Below, one piece after another: positions 1 through 12,163 of a stretch of DNA of 64,000 bases; positions within the stretch are counted from its first letter, which is position 1; each line of letters opens with the position of its first letter. The translations under genes were made by a program, and so were the position numbers. The stretch lies in contig CM074187.1 of the NCBI GenBank assembly GCA_037179385.1, positions 11,099,450 through 11,163,449 of the forward strand. The letters are read 5' to 3'. This DNA comes from Holothuria scabra. Its lineage: Eukaryota > Echinodermata > Holothuroidea > Aspidochirotida > Holothuriidae. Below the pieces are notes generated by a model, which did no database searches, was not told the origin of the DNA, and saw only the letters and a list, made by a program, of their open reading frames with translations.

Positions 1-2127
1 CTTTATTACATTTGAGGCATAAACATTGCACCATTTTGCATCTGGAGGCCCAAAACAGCCGTTTTCTCTCTCCCTCTAGACCTTTCCCTCATGTCGTACC
101 CCAAAATCCTTCCCGTGACACAACTCTTGCTATACTACTGGATCCATCGTTAATGATCTTTTTGCGTAATTTTTGAAAATTCTGAAACAGATGGATCATT
201 CACAACTCATTAAGATGAGTAAATGTTTGGGAGGAAGAGGATAGTTTCAAAGAGTGTTGGGTTATACTGAACGATAGAAGATCAAAGACATTGTCTGCAT
301 ATGTCGTATTTATGTATTGTATGAAATCAACACGCCCTTAAAATAAATTAATCAAAGTCGGGCCAATTAAAGTAAATTGATACATTTTTGACTGATAATT
401 GTTTAAAAGTATCTCGTTTTACTAATCACGACTGCTTAACGAATTTACTTTATTTATTTTGAGAATTTGATGTTCTTTTTAATTTTGTCATTTACCATTG
501 ACCCAGGATGAAATCAAATACTTTTAACTCTATACATACTTCATTCTGTAACTTTCTTAGAATTATTATTTCATATCACGTATTCCATTAAATTCAAGAA
601 ATGGATATTGATTATGAAACAAAAACTGGTGGTTTTCTTTGTTCTTTAAATTGCAAGATATAATAATATCTTAACTAGAAAACTGTTAAAATGTTCAATC
701 GCAAGTAAGACTTTAAAAAACCTGTATCTATATTTAGATGCAAAAATCACAACAAAACGCGACTTTTTGTTAATTTCTGTTTCATATTTTGGACAAGGAT
801 TGCATATGGCGGGAACTAAACCAACAAACTTATACGGTATTAACAATTTAAAATTTTTAAATTTGAACTGTCGTTTGAGTTTCTTGCTGTGAAGAATGAG
901 TATAGCCTATAAGAGGAAAACAATTTCTTCTAAAATCATTGAAATTGACATTTTAACATTTAAATACTGTGTGTTATAGGCCTAATCATTCCATATGAGC
1001 CGCGCGTGTAACAAATTCCTGCAATTTCAAGTATCGAACAATAAAGAAGCTTTGCTTATCGGAGATACACTCATTCATATATTTTGCATGAGCCTCTTCA
1101 TACCTGCCTTGCACATAATTGTTGTTATTGTTGGATTTAATTTCATTCTTTTTCATTTATTTGTTTCTTCACTCAAGTATAAACGATGACATAGTATAAT
1201 TTTCTATTTATTTCCATCAGCTTGTATGGGAATGGAAGGAAGTGTAACTAAAAGCCTAAAGCTTGTTCCAGAGTGCATTTCCTAAAATAGGAATATACAT
1301 ATAACACTCAATAATTAAGCAGCAATCATTTTATACTTAAGTAACCGTCCCGTAGGCAGATAACCCCTTCCCACAGCAAAAAAGCAAACATTCATCTTCA
1401 GATAAAATTAAATTTGTCATGAATTACAGTTTGAAGAGTTAAGAAAAGTTTTCGTTTAACTGGTTTTGCTCCATGAATCCATGCTTTGTGATATTTTTTG
1501 GCATACTTCATTGTTTTTCATTGTCGTATTAAATACGTAATGTGAGCAGGGAGTTGCCTCTGATAATTCCCTGATGCGAGGCATCTCTTCGCGTGGATTT
1601 CAGCCATCAGTAGCGAAACAAATCTGTTTTGGTGTAAGAGGTTAGAAATTTAGGAGAAGTTCCACTCCTATAGTGACAACTTTTCTGCTACGAAAATAAG
1701 TACAAAATCAGTCGGAAAGTAGTGTCCAGTCCACCTTGCGAATAAACATGCCTATTATAACGTGCTTGCAATGAAAATTTCCAGGCTTATAACTTTCGAT
1801 CATCCAGGGGGTTTATGGCCCTTTAAATCAACCACGGTTATGAAAACGCTCGTTTCTGTTCTACCCTCATTTCGTCGTAAAATCGTTGTTGATTCTGGTT
1901 GTCCCTGATGCTGGGGTTGCGCCTAGCATCATGTGACGTTTTCCTGATTTTGAGGGTGTGCCTTTCATTCGGAGAAGCTAAGGAAGTGTTAAAAAAGTCT
2001 GGCTTGTGATGCTTTCGGTATTTTACAGGTTAAATCTGATCGGCTGTAAAGTTGGTATGAATTTTAACTCGAAGAGCAACTTAAGATAAGCTAGTATCTG
2101 CGAGGAGGACAAATATGTATGCTTTCT
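1..2127. other. AT-rich non-coding stretch
   Basis: I see no convincing gene, RNA or mobile element here. Frames are short (66 codons at most) and have no family features. Nothing is repeated elsewhere in the window as far as I can tell by eye. Confidence 0.5.
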
Positions 2128-2400
2128 TTAAAGGGCAAGAGCAGTCATCCCAAATTGAAGTATAGTGTAGTAGATTGTCCAGTTTCATGATTGGCTGCTG
2201 GGAGTCATGTGACAAAGTTTTTTTTCTCGTCAAATGTGAAATTTACCAAAAATATCTAAATAAGTGCTTGGTTTACCTTGATTATGCAATAGTACAGTCA
2301 TAAAATTTAATGAAAGATACTTTGAAGAGAAAAAAGACTAAAATTGTGCTATTAAGCTGTCTCTTCAAAATAAGTTTGGGGGACTGCTCTTTGCCTTCAA
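2128..2400 (+). mobile_element. MITE family A (TTAAAGG-ended), forward copy
   Basis: The left end reads TTAAAGGGCAAGAGCAGTC. The right end is its imperfect inverse (GACTGCTCTTTGCCTTCAA). The interior (GTTTCATGATTGGCTG, AGTCATGTGAC, TACTTTGAAGAGA, AAATAAGTTTGGGGGACTG) recurs at 11.9, 14.0 and 51.0 kb and in reverse at 5.6, 17.3 and 38.9 kb. No coding capacity. TTAA at the ends together with TTAAAGG termini match the T2-type MITEs linked to Kolobok-like transposases; that assignment is inference. This copy is slightly degraded at its right TTAA (TCAA). Confidence 0.8.
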
Positions 2401-3313
2401 ATCAGATATTAACAGAAAACTGGAGGATATAAACTAGACACTAGTACAAAATACCATAAAAATATTATTCAAGTAACACGACATTGTTATTTACATGTCA
2501 TCTAAAAGCAAGAATTATCCTGCCATTTTGATACGCAAACGATGCAATCTCATCACATGAAGTTAACATGTTATTTTTTTACGATGTTGGTACAAATAAA
2601 GAAAGCAAGTGATTATATTTAATTTCCTGTAGAAAGGATAGTTAATTAAACTTGAAACATTTACTTGCAACTCTTTGATTTGACCCATTCAGAACTGACC
2701 GGTGAGGGTGTACCCCCATTAGGACCAAAGTGACAACGTAACTTTTAATCATATTTGGAGTGAAAGTGAAATTTTCGTTTGACATCTTTCAAAGATATTT
2801 TAGTGACATTTTGCATTCTTTAAGTTTTCTAAAGTAACGGTCTACTGCAATCTTCGCCATTAAAATATTACCTCGTAATACTCCAGGTGTATATTACTAA
2901 GTTATTTGAAATATGAGCAATCTTACCTCCTAGATATGTCTTAAATTTGATTTCAAAATAGTCCTTAGAGGGAGACAGGAAAGGAAGTATTTGTGACTAA
3001 GCATATCTTTACCCCCTTATCGGGGGGGGGGGTGGTCTGTCCCATTCAGTTTGCCCCTCCTATTCCGTTACTGAGTCACTGCAATGAACAATAATGTCGA
3101 AAGCGAATGCTAATGGAACTGCAAATCTCATGTGAAACAAATATTCGTGCTTTAACTTTCTTCCGAATTGATGGCGCTGTTTATCGTATAGAAGCACACC
3201 AAAGTTTAGCTACCGAAAGAAAATCCTGAACGTGTGCTTAAGTCAAAGACATAACAACTTCCAAGTGAGACGGTGATACCTGTAACACAAAACACTTTTC
3301 ACACTCTCCCGTC
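2401..3313. other. Unannotated stretch with a poly-G run
   Basis: No gene or named repeat is seen. A homopolymer G run of about ten lies near 3023-3032, next to a CCCATTCAGTTTGCCC stretch. Confidence 0.4.
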
Positions 3314-3700
3314 TTAATTGCTGAAATGATAGATGAAAACAGCCCCATCATAGTTCCTTTCGTCTATAGAAAGAGAACCCTTCGTGAAAATGTTAACTCC
3401 ATCGAAATTCATTAGTTTCACTAATAGATCTATACTCAAACCTTGTCCGGCTAGACCAAGGAGATTCCTAATCGGATGCAACCCTATATCGAACCAGGGA
3501 GCTGTTGCAACTCCCTGATCGAACCAAGGGAATCTTGCAGGCTGTTGCGGTGTGACAAAACCTTCTCTCTTCATTGCTCTGATAACTGATAATATTTCAG
3601 CATTATTGTGAACACTTGCCGTTATGAGGTGGGCCATTAGTTTGTTCAAATGTACCCCGATGAGCGGACTCGGTTTGTTCACTCCCCATTTAAGGCTTCA
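3314..3700 (-). CDS. Unrecognised open frame, possible exon or remnant
   Basis: This is one of the longest open frames in the window, about 122 codons on the minus strand. No ATG starts it: the first usable codon is GTG, with an in-frame TGA a few codons upstream. If real it would be an internal or terminal exon. The composition is balanced rather than low-complexity. A short internal echo (PWFDQG then PWFDIG) comes from a duplicated DNA string around 3492-3530. The end is SNstop. I recognise no domain, and the frame could be open by chance. Confidence 0.2.
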
Positions 3701-4311
3701 CTTGGTGAGGATATGACTGAACGCGGAATATGCCCTACAGTCTGCAACGCAGGCAAGTTCAAATGAAGCATTCCAGTGAATCTAACTCAAAAACATATTT
3801 TTGAAAAACCTGAAACTTCTTTTCTCACATGCCAGGAGAAAGAAGTTTTCTAAAGTACTTGTGGAAGTTGGCACTTACAAACTTACTATAATAGATCATG
3901 TAAAATGTGTGTGTTTAGACAATACTTGTAGTGATTTTAGCGACAACTCAATTCTTCCATCATTTTGTTGTTATTTAAACTTCAGTTCTGCAAGAAATCG
4001 GTCATGGCATGAGCATGTCAGGAAATGAATAATGTTGATTACAACACAATGGAAAAGGTGGCTTTAAATGAGTATTTTGGGTTAAGCAGGTCATTACTAT
4101 AAAATTATTCCTATATTATATTCCTCATTTTTGAAACTCCTCGTTACTACATTCGTTTCAATCTTAGCAATTTATTAACTGTCCATGTTTCGTTATACAA
4201 CACTTTATTCAGAAAGTATGACAGATCTGGCAAATTGAGATTTCTTCCATACATCACTGACATGCATTTACTCTATTATATACTTTGCAAATCACTGGAA
4301 ATGGACTCGGA

Positions 4312-4595
4312 TTAAAGACCTGATCTTCTCACCTCAAAGAGTTCCAATTCGCGTAACCTGCTCCTTAAGTCCCTCCCACAACTGTCTAAAATCCATCTTT
4401 ATCCAAACATATCCTCAGCTACTTATTTCAGATAGTATACAAGACACCAATCCGTAATCAAAACACATGTACATGCTGTGTAATTTAAGCTACAATACTC
4501 TGCTTTTTTAACTTGCTGTCAGTCAAAGACATGTGCCAATTGAGGACTTCTCTGTACTACTAAAATAATTGTAGTTTGAGTGAGAGTTGACTTAA
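4312..4595 (+). mobile_element. MITE family B, forward, diverged copy
   Basis: Starts TTAAAGACCTGATCTTCTCAC and ends with TGAGAGTTGACTTAA, an imperfect inverse. The interior shares CTCCCACAACTGTCTAAAAT, TACATGCTGTGTAA and CTGTCAGTCAAAG with the better copy at 51.5 kb and the copy at 21.1 kb. Non-coding, TTAA-flanked. Confidence 0.7.
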
Positions 4596-4782
4596 AAGGA
4601 CCTAAGAGACGGACAGAAAAACCACGAAGGATTGGAAACAGTACAACTCTGAAAATATTCCTCGGTGAAAACATTATCCACTCTTTTGGCTCAGATGATG
4701 TGTAGCGTATTGTCATAACCAGTAGATAACTGAGCCATATATTACATATCAATGATTTCGAAAAAAATGAGACGTTGGTCAT

Positions 4783-5330
4783 GTCAAAAGAAGGGTTTAA
4801 GGTCACAACAGGATTTGGTATGTTAGAGGGGTACTCATTCTAAGCATTTTGGTGAAATTTGCATTGAATCTGATGTGTGGTTTTCAAGATATGAGCATGT
4901 AAAGTTGTCACATTTTCAACAAAAAGTGAACTTGAAGCAAGCACATATGACATCACAATCCCACATTAGAGCACATTCTTTTGTTTTTCTTTAAACTTCA
5001 GACTTGATTTTCTCCTCAACAATCACACATTATTAAAATGTGATTGCATAAGAGCATGAGAATTTTACAAACTTTGCATCCCCCACAGGGAGGTCCTATT
5101 CCTATTAACTTCAAGGTCAACAAAACACTGATAAAACAAAGTGAAACAAAGCATTCCTCATCAATGTGAGGAAGTGATTAAAGCTCTGCTGCCCTCAAAC
5201 TCACTTTTGAACACAAATCTACTGATTTCATTTTCTAATATCTCAAGAAATATATGTCCGATTTGAATGAAACTTTCAACACACTGTAAAGATTTGGTTC
5301 CTTTTTCACATATGAAAATTGAATGTTTCC
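4783..5330 (+). repeat. Dispersed repeat family E, copy 1
   Basis: About 540 bp is shared with 26148-26680: AAGGGTTTAAGGTCA at the start, then GCATTTTGGTGAAATTTGCAT, GAAGCAAGCACATATGACATC, TTTTGTTTTTCTTTAAAC, CTCTGCTGCCCTCA and ATATGAAAATTGAATG at the end. I see no inverted termini or coding capacity, so the class is unknown. It abuts a reverse family B MITE. Confidence 0.7.
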
Positions 5331-5627
5331 AAAAAGGCAGTCATTCGTCAACCTAAACTACAGTTTCAGTATACATATATCAAAACTCTCAGTTTGTACA
5401 GCTCTTTGATTGGCATCACATTCAAACAATGCATCATTACACAGAATGGGCACTGAGAGTGTCTTGATTACACATTATGGACTTGTATGGCCACTGGGAC
5501 AAGCCATGAAGCAATAAACAAGGATTGTGTCTGGATAAAGATAAGATTTAGATAAATGTGGGAGGGGCTAGAAGTAAGTAGGTTAGGAGAATTGGAACTG
5601 TTTGGGATGATGAAAATATGCCTTTAA
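5331..5627 (-). mobile_element. MITE family B, reverse copy
   Basis: Reverse-complement match to the 51.5 kb family B element: AGCTCTTTGATTGGC, GAGAGTGTCTTGATTACA, GTGGGAGGGGCTAGAAGTAA and GTAGGTTAGGAGAATTGGAA. It ends in TTAA nine bases before the next TTAA-ended MITE. Confidence 0.65.
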
Positions 5628-5636
5628 ACCTTCTCT

Positions 5637-5896
5637 TTAAGGGCAAAAGTAGTCGCACTAGACGGACATAATTCACAACAACGACTAATTCCTACAAATG
5701 TCCTCCTATTTCTCTTCCAAGTATATTTTGGGATATTTCAAGATCACATAGATATTGCATATTTGTGATAATTTAAGCACTGATCATCGTAAATTACACA
5801 ACTGAGTGAGAAAAATGCTGTCATGTGATTTTCAAGAGCCATTCATTAAATAAGATATATACAATTCAAAGTTGAGTGACTGCATTTTCCCTTTAA
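5637..5896 (-). mobile_element. MITE family A, reverse copy
   Basis: Begins TTAAGGGCAAAAGTAGTCG and ends GACTGCATTTTCCCTTTAA. It has the reverse-orientation hallmarks TTTCTCTTCCAAGTATATTTT, GTCATGTGATTTTCAAGAGCC and AAGTTGAGTGACTGC. TTAA is present at both ends. Confidence 0.7.
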
Positions 5897-6280
5897 GAAT
5901 TGTTAGTCATAAAAAGAGCGTCATCCTGCAAAAATATCATTTAGTTTTGCCTTTCCGTGTCCCCTAATATTGAAGAGGACTTTGAAAAATAGGGATCATA
6001 GGGATTACAAAACGGATTATCTTGCTTTCCTTCGGAACAACGCTTTTCAGCCCTTCTGGATTAAAACACGTCTAGTGTCTGTTCTTCTTAGTCAAGATTG
6101 GTCGGAATCGACCGTAACTCCATTGTAGAGTAGAACTCCTTCGGGAGTAAAACTAAAGTGCGGTTTAAGACATTAGACTTCTCGCAAAGGAAACTGGAAA
6201 AGTATAATCGTGGTAAGGACTTTGTGCAAATTACGAAATCATCCCATTGACGGTTTTTCAAATTTCAATTTTACTTAAAA

Positions 6281-6375
6281 AATTGTGGGACAGCATTTTG
6301 GTTGTGCGTCGTTTTTGGCCACTGTAAGGTGACATAGGCAAAAACGATGCGTGCCAAAAATCTATCCCACAATCC
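6281..6375. mobile_element. Foldback MITE with ~45-bp arms
   Basis: The left arm begins ATTGTGGGACAGCATTTTGG and the right arm is its inverse, ending ...CCAAAAATCTATCCCACAAT. Both arms carry a GTCGTTTTTG/CAAAAACGA core around a short centre. The unit could fold almost end to end. A diverged relative is at 26000-26090. Non-coding. Confidence 0.7.
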
Positions 6376-6527
6376 TTTGTAATTGCTATCAGGAAAATGG
6401 TCTATCCCAATTCTGATTCACTGATTGTCTCCCTGTTGATTCTCTTTTTTCGTAATATTTAGAAACTTAATTATCACTGAGGCTAGTAATTTCACACAAT
6501 ATCGGTACATTTCAAAGGCAGACATTC

Positions 6528-6679
6528 GGGTAAATGCGCACTGTTTAACAAGGTGTTTCTTGATTGGTTGTTGCCATTGAATTGTATCGATTGTATTTTT
6601 GTTAGGGTTAGGGATTAGGTTAGGGATTAGGGCTATCGTTAGCCAGTTAGGAAATTTGTTGTTAAACCGGCCGCATCCC
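6528..6679 (+). mobile_element. MITE family D with telomere-like centre
   Basis: The ends are GCGCACTGTTTAACAAGG and an inverse around TTGTTAAACC..GCATCCC. The same ~150-bp unit lies inverted at 42938-43082. Its centre contains GTTAGGGTTAGGGATTAGG, which looks telomeric but is part of the element because the second copy has it too. Confidence 0.7.
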
Positions 6680-6762
6680 CCCGATTTGATTTACATTAAA
6701 TTATAAAAATGCACAGTAGCTCATTTTACACAGTTTTCCCCGCATGTGTATGAATTACACGT

Positions 6763-6930
6763 TAGGGCCTTGAAAAAGTATAGCAAGCCAATGGTATGCC
6801 ATGACGCAATAAAGTAAATTATTGCTGGATTAAGGTAGGTTTTAGAAAGTTGTTGGAGAGATTAGAAGTTAGTAGGTTGGGAAAATTGGGACGGTCTGGG
6901 GCGATGAATCCCTTCCTCTAAACAAAGGAA
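6763..6930 (-). mobile_element. MITE family B, reverse, truncated
   Basis: AAAGTTGTTGGAGAGATTAG, AAGTTAGTAGGTTGGGAAAA and GTCTGGGGCGATGA match the right half of reverse family B copies. The left half is missing. Confidence 0.5.
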
Positions 6931-8690
6931 TGAGAAGTATGGCGGTCTTGTAGCCCTGGGAAACAGAATTTCCCCTAAACTCTTTTTAGACTGTAGCTAT
7001 TTGCAAAGTCGGTTTACAGCTTGCCTTATACTTTTAAATTGTTAACAGAGGATATCCAAACGTCATTAAGTTCGTAACTCAAGTAACTAAAACCCTCTTT
7101 TCTCTAATCTAGAGGTCATGGTATTGTAATAAGACATTTACGCAAATACGACGGGGTCATGCAGAGAAACTCTGTCTCCATATTATACCTAGGCTAAACT
7201 GTTTCGTTGTTTTGTAAAATATACATTTCAAAGTAGGTTTAGTTCATAATACCATGGAAGTACTACCTCGGATAACACGTGACGTTAAAAGAATGAAGTT
7301 TTCTCTAGGAGGGCATTTTGACGCATTTTCGTAACGCGTGTAAAGGTCCCTGTCATCCTTCACTGTGATGACATAAACCTGTTCGCACCGTTTCTCTTAT
7401 TAGATTTGTAGAAACAATCTAACGTTTTTTTAGACTGCTGTCTGGATCGTTTTAAGAGGCAATAGTTCATATCTCTCTATGGATATTCCATCATATGTAC
7501 AGATGTATAACCGTCAGAGCCATTCTCAACGGAGAGGTCATCGACTTTACTATCCGGTGAAGTGAACTTTTTTCTGAGGAAGAAAAGTGTTGCAAAAGTC
7601 CAAATGTTGATCGTATAAATAGGATATGTGTAAAGTGCAAGTTTACTGTATCGATAGATTTAATACCCACTGCAGCAACCCATGTAAGCAAACCATCGAA
7701 ATGAATAAAGAAAAAACTTTGACAAGCTTCCCAAACAATTGTCAAGCCATGAAATTATAAACGGCACCGCAACGTACGAAAGAAGGGATGGCTCATATTG
7801 AATTCACTACGTGGATGACTGTAGTCTTTTTTGCTATTAAAATAATTATCTGAATAGGCCTTACACCGTGATACTTTCGCTGCTGTACGTGGGAAAATTG
7901 CTATCCAGTGTTGAAAAACCAAGTTAACCCAATTGAATTATTATATCCGGGTATCCTAATTCATGAATGGTCCTTTTAAACCATGTTACAGCAATTTTGT
8001 AACTGAAATGCAAAACAACCCATTTGTTTACTTAAAGTGTTTTAAAGAGTATTACATATAAATAAGGAAACAAGTTACGGGCAAATGCATAAACCATTCA
8101 AAGTAAAGGCAAACATCAATAAGTGACTTCGGTAATTCGTAGGCACATGAGCACATCCTTCAAATCGTCGAAACTAACACGATGTCTTCCAAATCATTTT
8201 AAAAAATGGATAATAGTCAATCCCAGGTATTAGGAGGGTTCTTACATCTGGTTTTGTGTCCTTAGGCTCAATATAACTTTTGTGTAAAATCTGAATTTTA
8301 ATCTGCGGTAAAGGAGCATGTGAACCTTCCTTTGCGCAGTCAGGCTTGATAGAACGTAGTGCTAAATGTCCGTGCCGCATGAAAATAAGGGAACGAAATA
8401 CACAATGTATTGGCTTAATGAGATGGGTTTGTGTGTTCCCCAAAGTCTCTCAATGTTGAACTCGCTTAAACGTGTTAGCCAGGGCTGAAGTTCCCCTGTA
8501 AAAAGAGCAATTTTAAACCCACTTCATACCGCTACTACTTCCTGCGACTCTACGTCCTACGCAATTTGCATACGTCGTAAAATCTCTGATGAACCGGCTC
8601 AATCGAATTAACGTTGAACATGTGCAATTAGGCCAACAGCTAACGACACAATGGAACTGTAGGCGTGGAACCTGTCACACCGCCGGGACT
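6931..8690. other. Unannotated stretch
   Basis: No gene or known repeat is seen. Short frames such as those near 7491-7745 and 8174-8443 on the minus strand show no family features. Confidence 0.4.
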
Positions 8691-9084
8691 CAGGGGCGTA
8701 GATCTGGTTTGCGGATTGGGGGCAAAAACTATTTTTAATAGCCAGAACCTCAGATCGTGTCGTGATAAATGGATCACTCACACAAACGCAAGCACACACC
8801 TATACACACACAAAGTAACACGCATGTACAGACTTACTTTGACATACATGGGTACAAAACATAGATCGATTGCGCATTATGTATGTAGTAATTTTTGCTT
8901 TAAAATAGGCTCAAATTGACGTTTTCTCGAAGCCACGAAATCATATGTAATACAACAATCTTTCATTTTGTCTACTCTACCTGCTTCTTTTTTTAATCCG
9001 TCTGAATTATTGTGGAAAAACAATATGTTTGCCCCACCATTTCATTGGTGGCGATAACTCCTGCCCCCAGGATTGACGCCCCTG
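8691..9084. mobile_element. hAT-like MITE (CAGGGGCGTAG-ended)
   Basis: The left terminus is CAGGGGCGTAGATCTGG. The right terminus, inverted, reads CAGGGGCGTCAATCCTGG. The terminal CAGGGGCG type is common in hAT-superfamily non-autonomous elements. No clear 8-bp target duplication is visible. The interior is AT-rich and non-coding and includes a short CA-rich patch. Confidence 0.6.
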
Positions 9085-9790
9085 ATGGAACCACGGCTGG
9101 TGCAACGTTTTGTCGTTTTGCGTGGGTATTAAAGTCGTTGTGATTTTACAACGGCTAAAGAAAGCACACCACCATTAGAGGAAGAGCCTTACTCAGAAAA
9201 AGTTCCAAAATACATGATCAATGTTATGTCCTATTTGAGTGTGGACCGTTCATGTTAGGATAACCAGTTGTTGCATATTTTTCTTGGATATGAAAGGAAA
9301 GACGAGAAAGTTACATGTTAGTGCTGTCAAATTGGGATGGATCGAAGGTGATCTAGACCATTACAGTACTAGGTGGGAAAAGGTGATTACGACCGTCACC
9401 TTTCGAATAAATAGGGGTGGGTGCACATCCTATAACCTTATTCCCCTTGTAGCTCAAACTTTTGACGGCCCAGGTGGTAAATTTATTATGCCATGTGATC
9501 GGTAGCCATGGGTATGCCCTTTAATTAAAGAGAAATATGTGTAAGTCAATGGACCAGCTACAGGTTCTGTGTTCCCTCACGAGTAAGTGCGGACAATGTC
9601 TTTACATGAATCTAGGGAGAGGACGTCATCATAAAACCCCAAATTTGATTAACTAGTTCCCATTCATGTAATAACGTTGTTTTAGTTCTTCAGAAACTGC
9701 TTATTCTAAAGGCCACTTAACTCTTTATTCTGTTATTTCTACATTGTTGGAATGAATAAACAACTTGAAACCTTGCAAGCTTATAGTTAA

Positions 9791-9825
9791 TTGTTTTTTT
9801 TTTTCTTCTTCTTCTTTTTTGTGGA
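9791..9825. repeat. T-rich / TTC simple repeat
   Basis: A run of T with CTTCTTCTTC interruptions. No other feature is apparent. Confidence 0.7.
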
Positions 9826-9929
9826 AAAGAAACGGACGCCCGTGGCCCAAAAGATAAGTCAAATATCTTTTCGGAAAATGCATGCTACCCCAAGGGGTAA
9901 ACTATACCACCCACTAAAAATACCAACGG

Positions 9930-10480
9930 TTTCATTTTTACATGAAAAGGGTCTAATCGTTACTCCTAATGGCCATTATACTCCTAATATAACATTTGGA
10001 TAGATATTCCGACGGGTTTTCATTCCGAATAGTTATCATTCAAAGTGTTGTGCCGTTACTTCGAACGGTTATTCCAAATTGAATGGAGATGTCCATTATC
10101 ATCAAAAGAGTCATCATTCCGAAAATAAACTTGGGCCATTATTCGAAAGAGTTGTTACAAGGAATTGACTGCGCAGAGGTCATTATTCTTTGATAGTCTT
10201 TACTTTTTAAAGGGGTGGTTATTCAAAATTTAGAGCCCGATTAGTATATCGTTCCGCATTTTCCTTCAGAAAAACGACCCTTCAAAAAATTGATTCTTAT
10301 GTTCAATTAGGAATAGCGATACTTATCCTCAATTTGGAATGACGGCTCTTATTCTGGTTTCGAAATGACAAATGTGCGGGGTAATTACCCATTGGACTAA
10401 AAAGCCCCTCGGAACATGGTCCTTATGTTATATACGTAATAACGACTCTTTGGAGTGACGACCATACGGAGTAATGTTCG
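9930..10480. repeat. Degenerate ~20-bp minisatellite in two opposed halves
   Basis: The left part repeats variants of CATTATTCCGAAAGAGT (ATTCCGAATAGTTATCATT, TCATCATTCCGAAAAT, CCATTATTCGAAAGAG). The right part repeats the inverse (GGAATGACGGCTCTTAT, GTAATAACGACTCTTTGG, GTGACGACCATACGGAGTAA). The units are strongly diverged. The opposed halves suggest an old foldback-type element rather than a simple tandem array. Confidence 0.55.
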
Positions 10481-10499
10481 ACAGTTGCTTCGAAAAACC

Positions 10500-11243
10500 A
10501 ACTGAGTGCAGCTACATCGTTAGTGAAGATACATAAACTAAAAGAGTGAGATCCACGTTGTGTAAACTGCAAATTATTAATCCTGTGACCCCCCCCGTAG
10601 TAAAATTCATCGAATAACGTCAATAGGGCGTAGTTAAAGTATTAGTGCTTAAAATCCTTGTTTATTCATCATCGGGACCCTGTTAAAGAAGGAAAATGAA
10701 GAAATTCTGCCGATGACATAATTCTGCTTTGTTTTCCCAAACTGAACGGTACTTGTCCTTTCTTCCACCCCCTTCTGTCTAAAATTCAAATGTTAGGGGC
10801 GCTTCCTAATTTCATATTATGCAGGCAAATCGCGTTGTATTTGTGTTGCCTGGGTTACAAGATTTTAAGATTTGAGAATTGATATCTGTCTGACGTGGGA
10901 GCGTTATTGGCGAAGAAACAAGATTCAATCTACCATTAAAATCCATTAAAAAGTCACCATTAACACTTATACTCTACATTCAGTTATTTCAACGACTGTA
11001 TGTGTCATCTATAAACCACTTTATGAGTAAAAATAATCTATGCTTGATAGCAATTCCACTATGTTTGTGTTTAGTCGGAGGGAAGAGACTGACAGTTGTG
11101 TTCTAGTACCTTTTGCGAATTTCCCATAAAGAAAACAACTCGAGTCAGAAATAGTGCACTTGGAATAAATTAATTATATACAGGGACTTGGCCAGGATTC
11201 CATCTAAGGGAGCGGACGGTTAGTTGTAAATATTAAGATATCG
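10500..11243. other. Unannotated stretch
   Basis: Apart from a short C run near 10589, nothing is recognisable. Confidence 0.4.
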
Positions 11244-11274
11244 TTAAACGTAAACGAAACTAAGTTGTTGGTTT

Positions 11275-11500
11275 TTGACAACAGCAGATTGTGATAACCA
11301 TGATTTTCTCTTACACTTTAAAGGTACAACTATTAAGAATAGTAATTTTGCGAAATTTATAGGTACCACGATTAACAGTAAGCTTCCTTGGAAAAATCCA
11401 CATGTACAATGTCGCAAGATCAGATTCTCGCCGTACTCGGTCCATATATCCATTTTTGTAACTGAAGTTACGTCAAAAGTTTTCACCGGAACAAGCATCA
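11275..11500 (+). pseudogene. Possible LINE reverse-transcriptase scrap
   Basis: A plus-strand frame reads NSNFAKFIGTTINSKLPWKN. This resembles the segment after the reverse-transcriptase core of non-LTR elements, usually of the form 'vkFLGv.id.kLtWk.HI'. Catalytic motifs are not present, flanking coding sequence is absent, and the resemblance is short. If correct, this is a decayed fragment. Chance similarity is possible. Confidence 0.3.
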
Positions 11501-11901
11501 GGCAACTTTCACCGTATTTATATCACGTGCATATAAACCAGTAATTTTAATTGGTCAGATTTTTCAGTCACTTGCGACTGTCGCCCTACAGAGTCGGGGA
11601 GAACCAACATGTTCGTTCTTCCCGACTGAAGGCGATGCGACCAAAACTGGTCCTAAAACTGCCAGTAGCAGTCGTAAACTTACGCACACTATAAGAATAT
11701 TGGAGATTCGACGATCGAGTTAAGTTGCAACGCGCAAAGTCGTATTGTGTGCGGCTAGCTTTACAGCATTTGACTCTGGGCGGTTCCTTACCTCCAAACA
11801 TACACTGAAAAACTTTTTGATCTCCAAAAGCAAGTTGTCCATTTAAGCTCACATGTTCCACCTTACACCCACCTTACAACCACTTCCGTATTTTTATAAC
11901 C

Positions 11902-12163
11902 TTAAAGGGCAAGAGCAGTCATCCCAAACTGAAGCAGTTTAGTAGACTGTCAAGTTTCATGATTGGCTGTTGGGAGTCATGTGACCACGTTTCTTCTCTT
12001 CAAATTTGAAATTTACTAGAATTAATTGCTTGGTTTAGCTTGAATATGGAATACTAACGTCATAAAAAGTGATGAAAGGTACTTTGAAAAGAGATAAGAC
12101 GAAAATTGCGTTATTTAGCTTTTTGTTCAAAATAAGTTTTGGGGGACTGCTCTTTACCTTTAA
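11902..12163 (+). mobile_element. MITE family A, forward copy
   Basis: TTAAAGGGCAAGAGCAGTC on the left and GACTGCTCTTTACCTTTAA on the right. The interior follows the family (TTTCATGATTGGCTGTTGGG, GAGTCATGTGAC, GTACTTTGAAAAGAG). TTAA is intact at both ends. Confidence 0.85.

Noticed and set aside
6600..6640. Internal telomere or fusion site
   Set aside because: The TTAGGG string is part of MITE D and is also present in its second copy.
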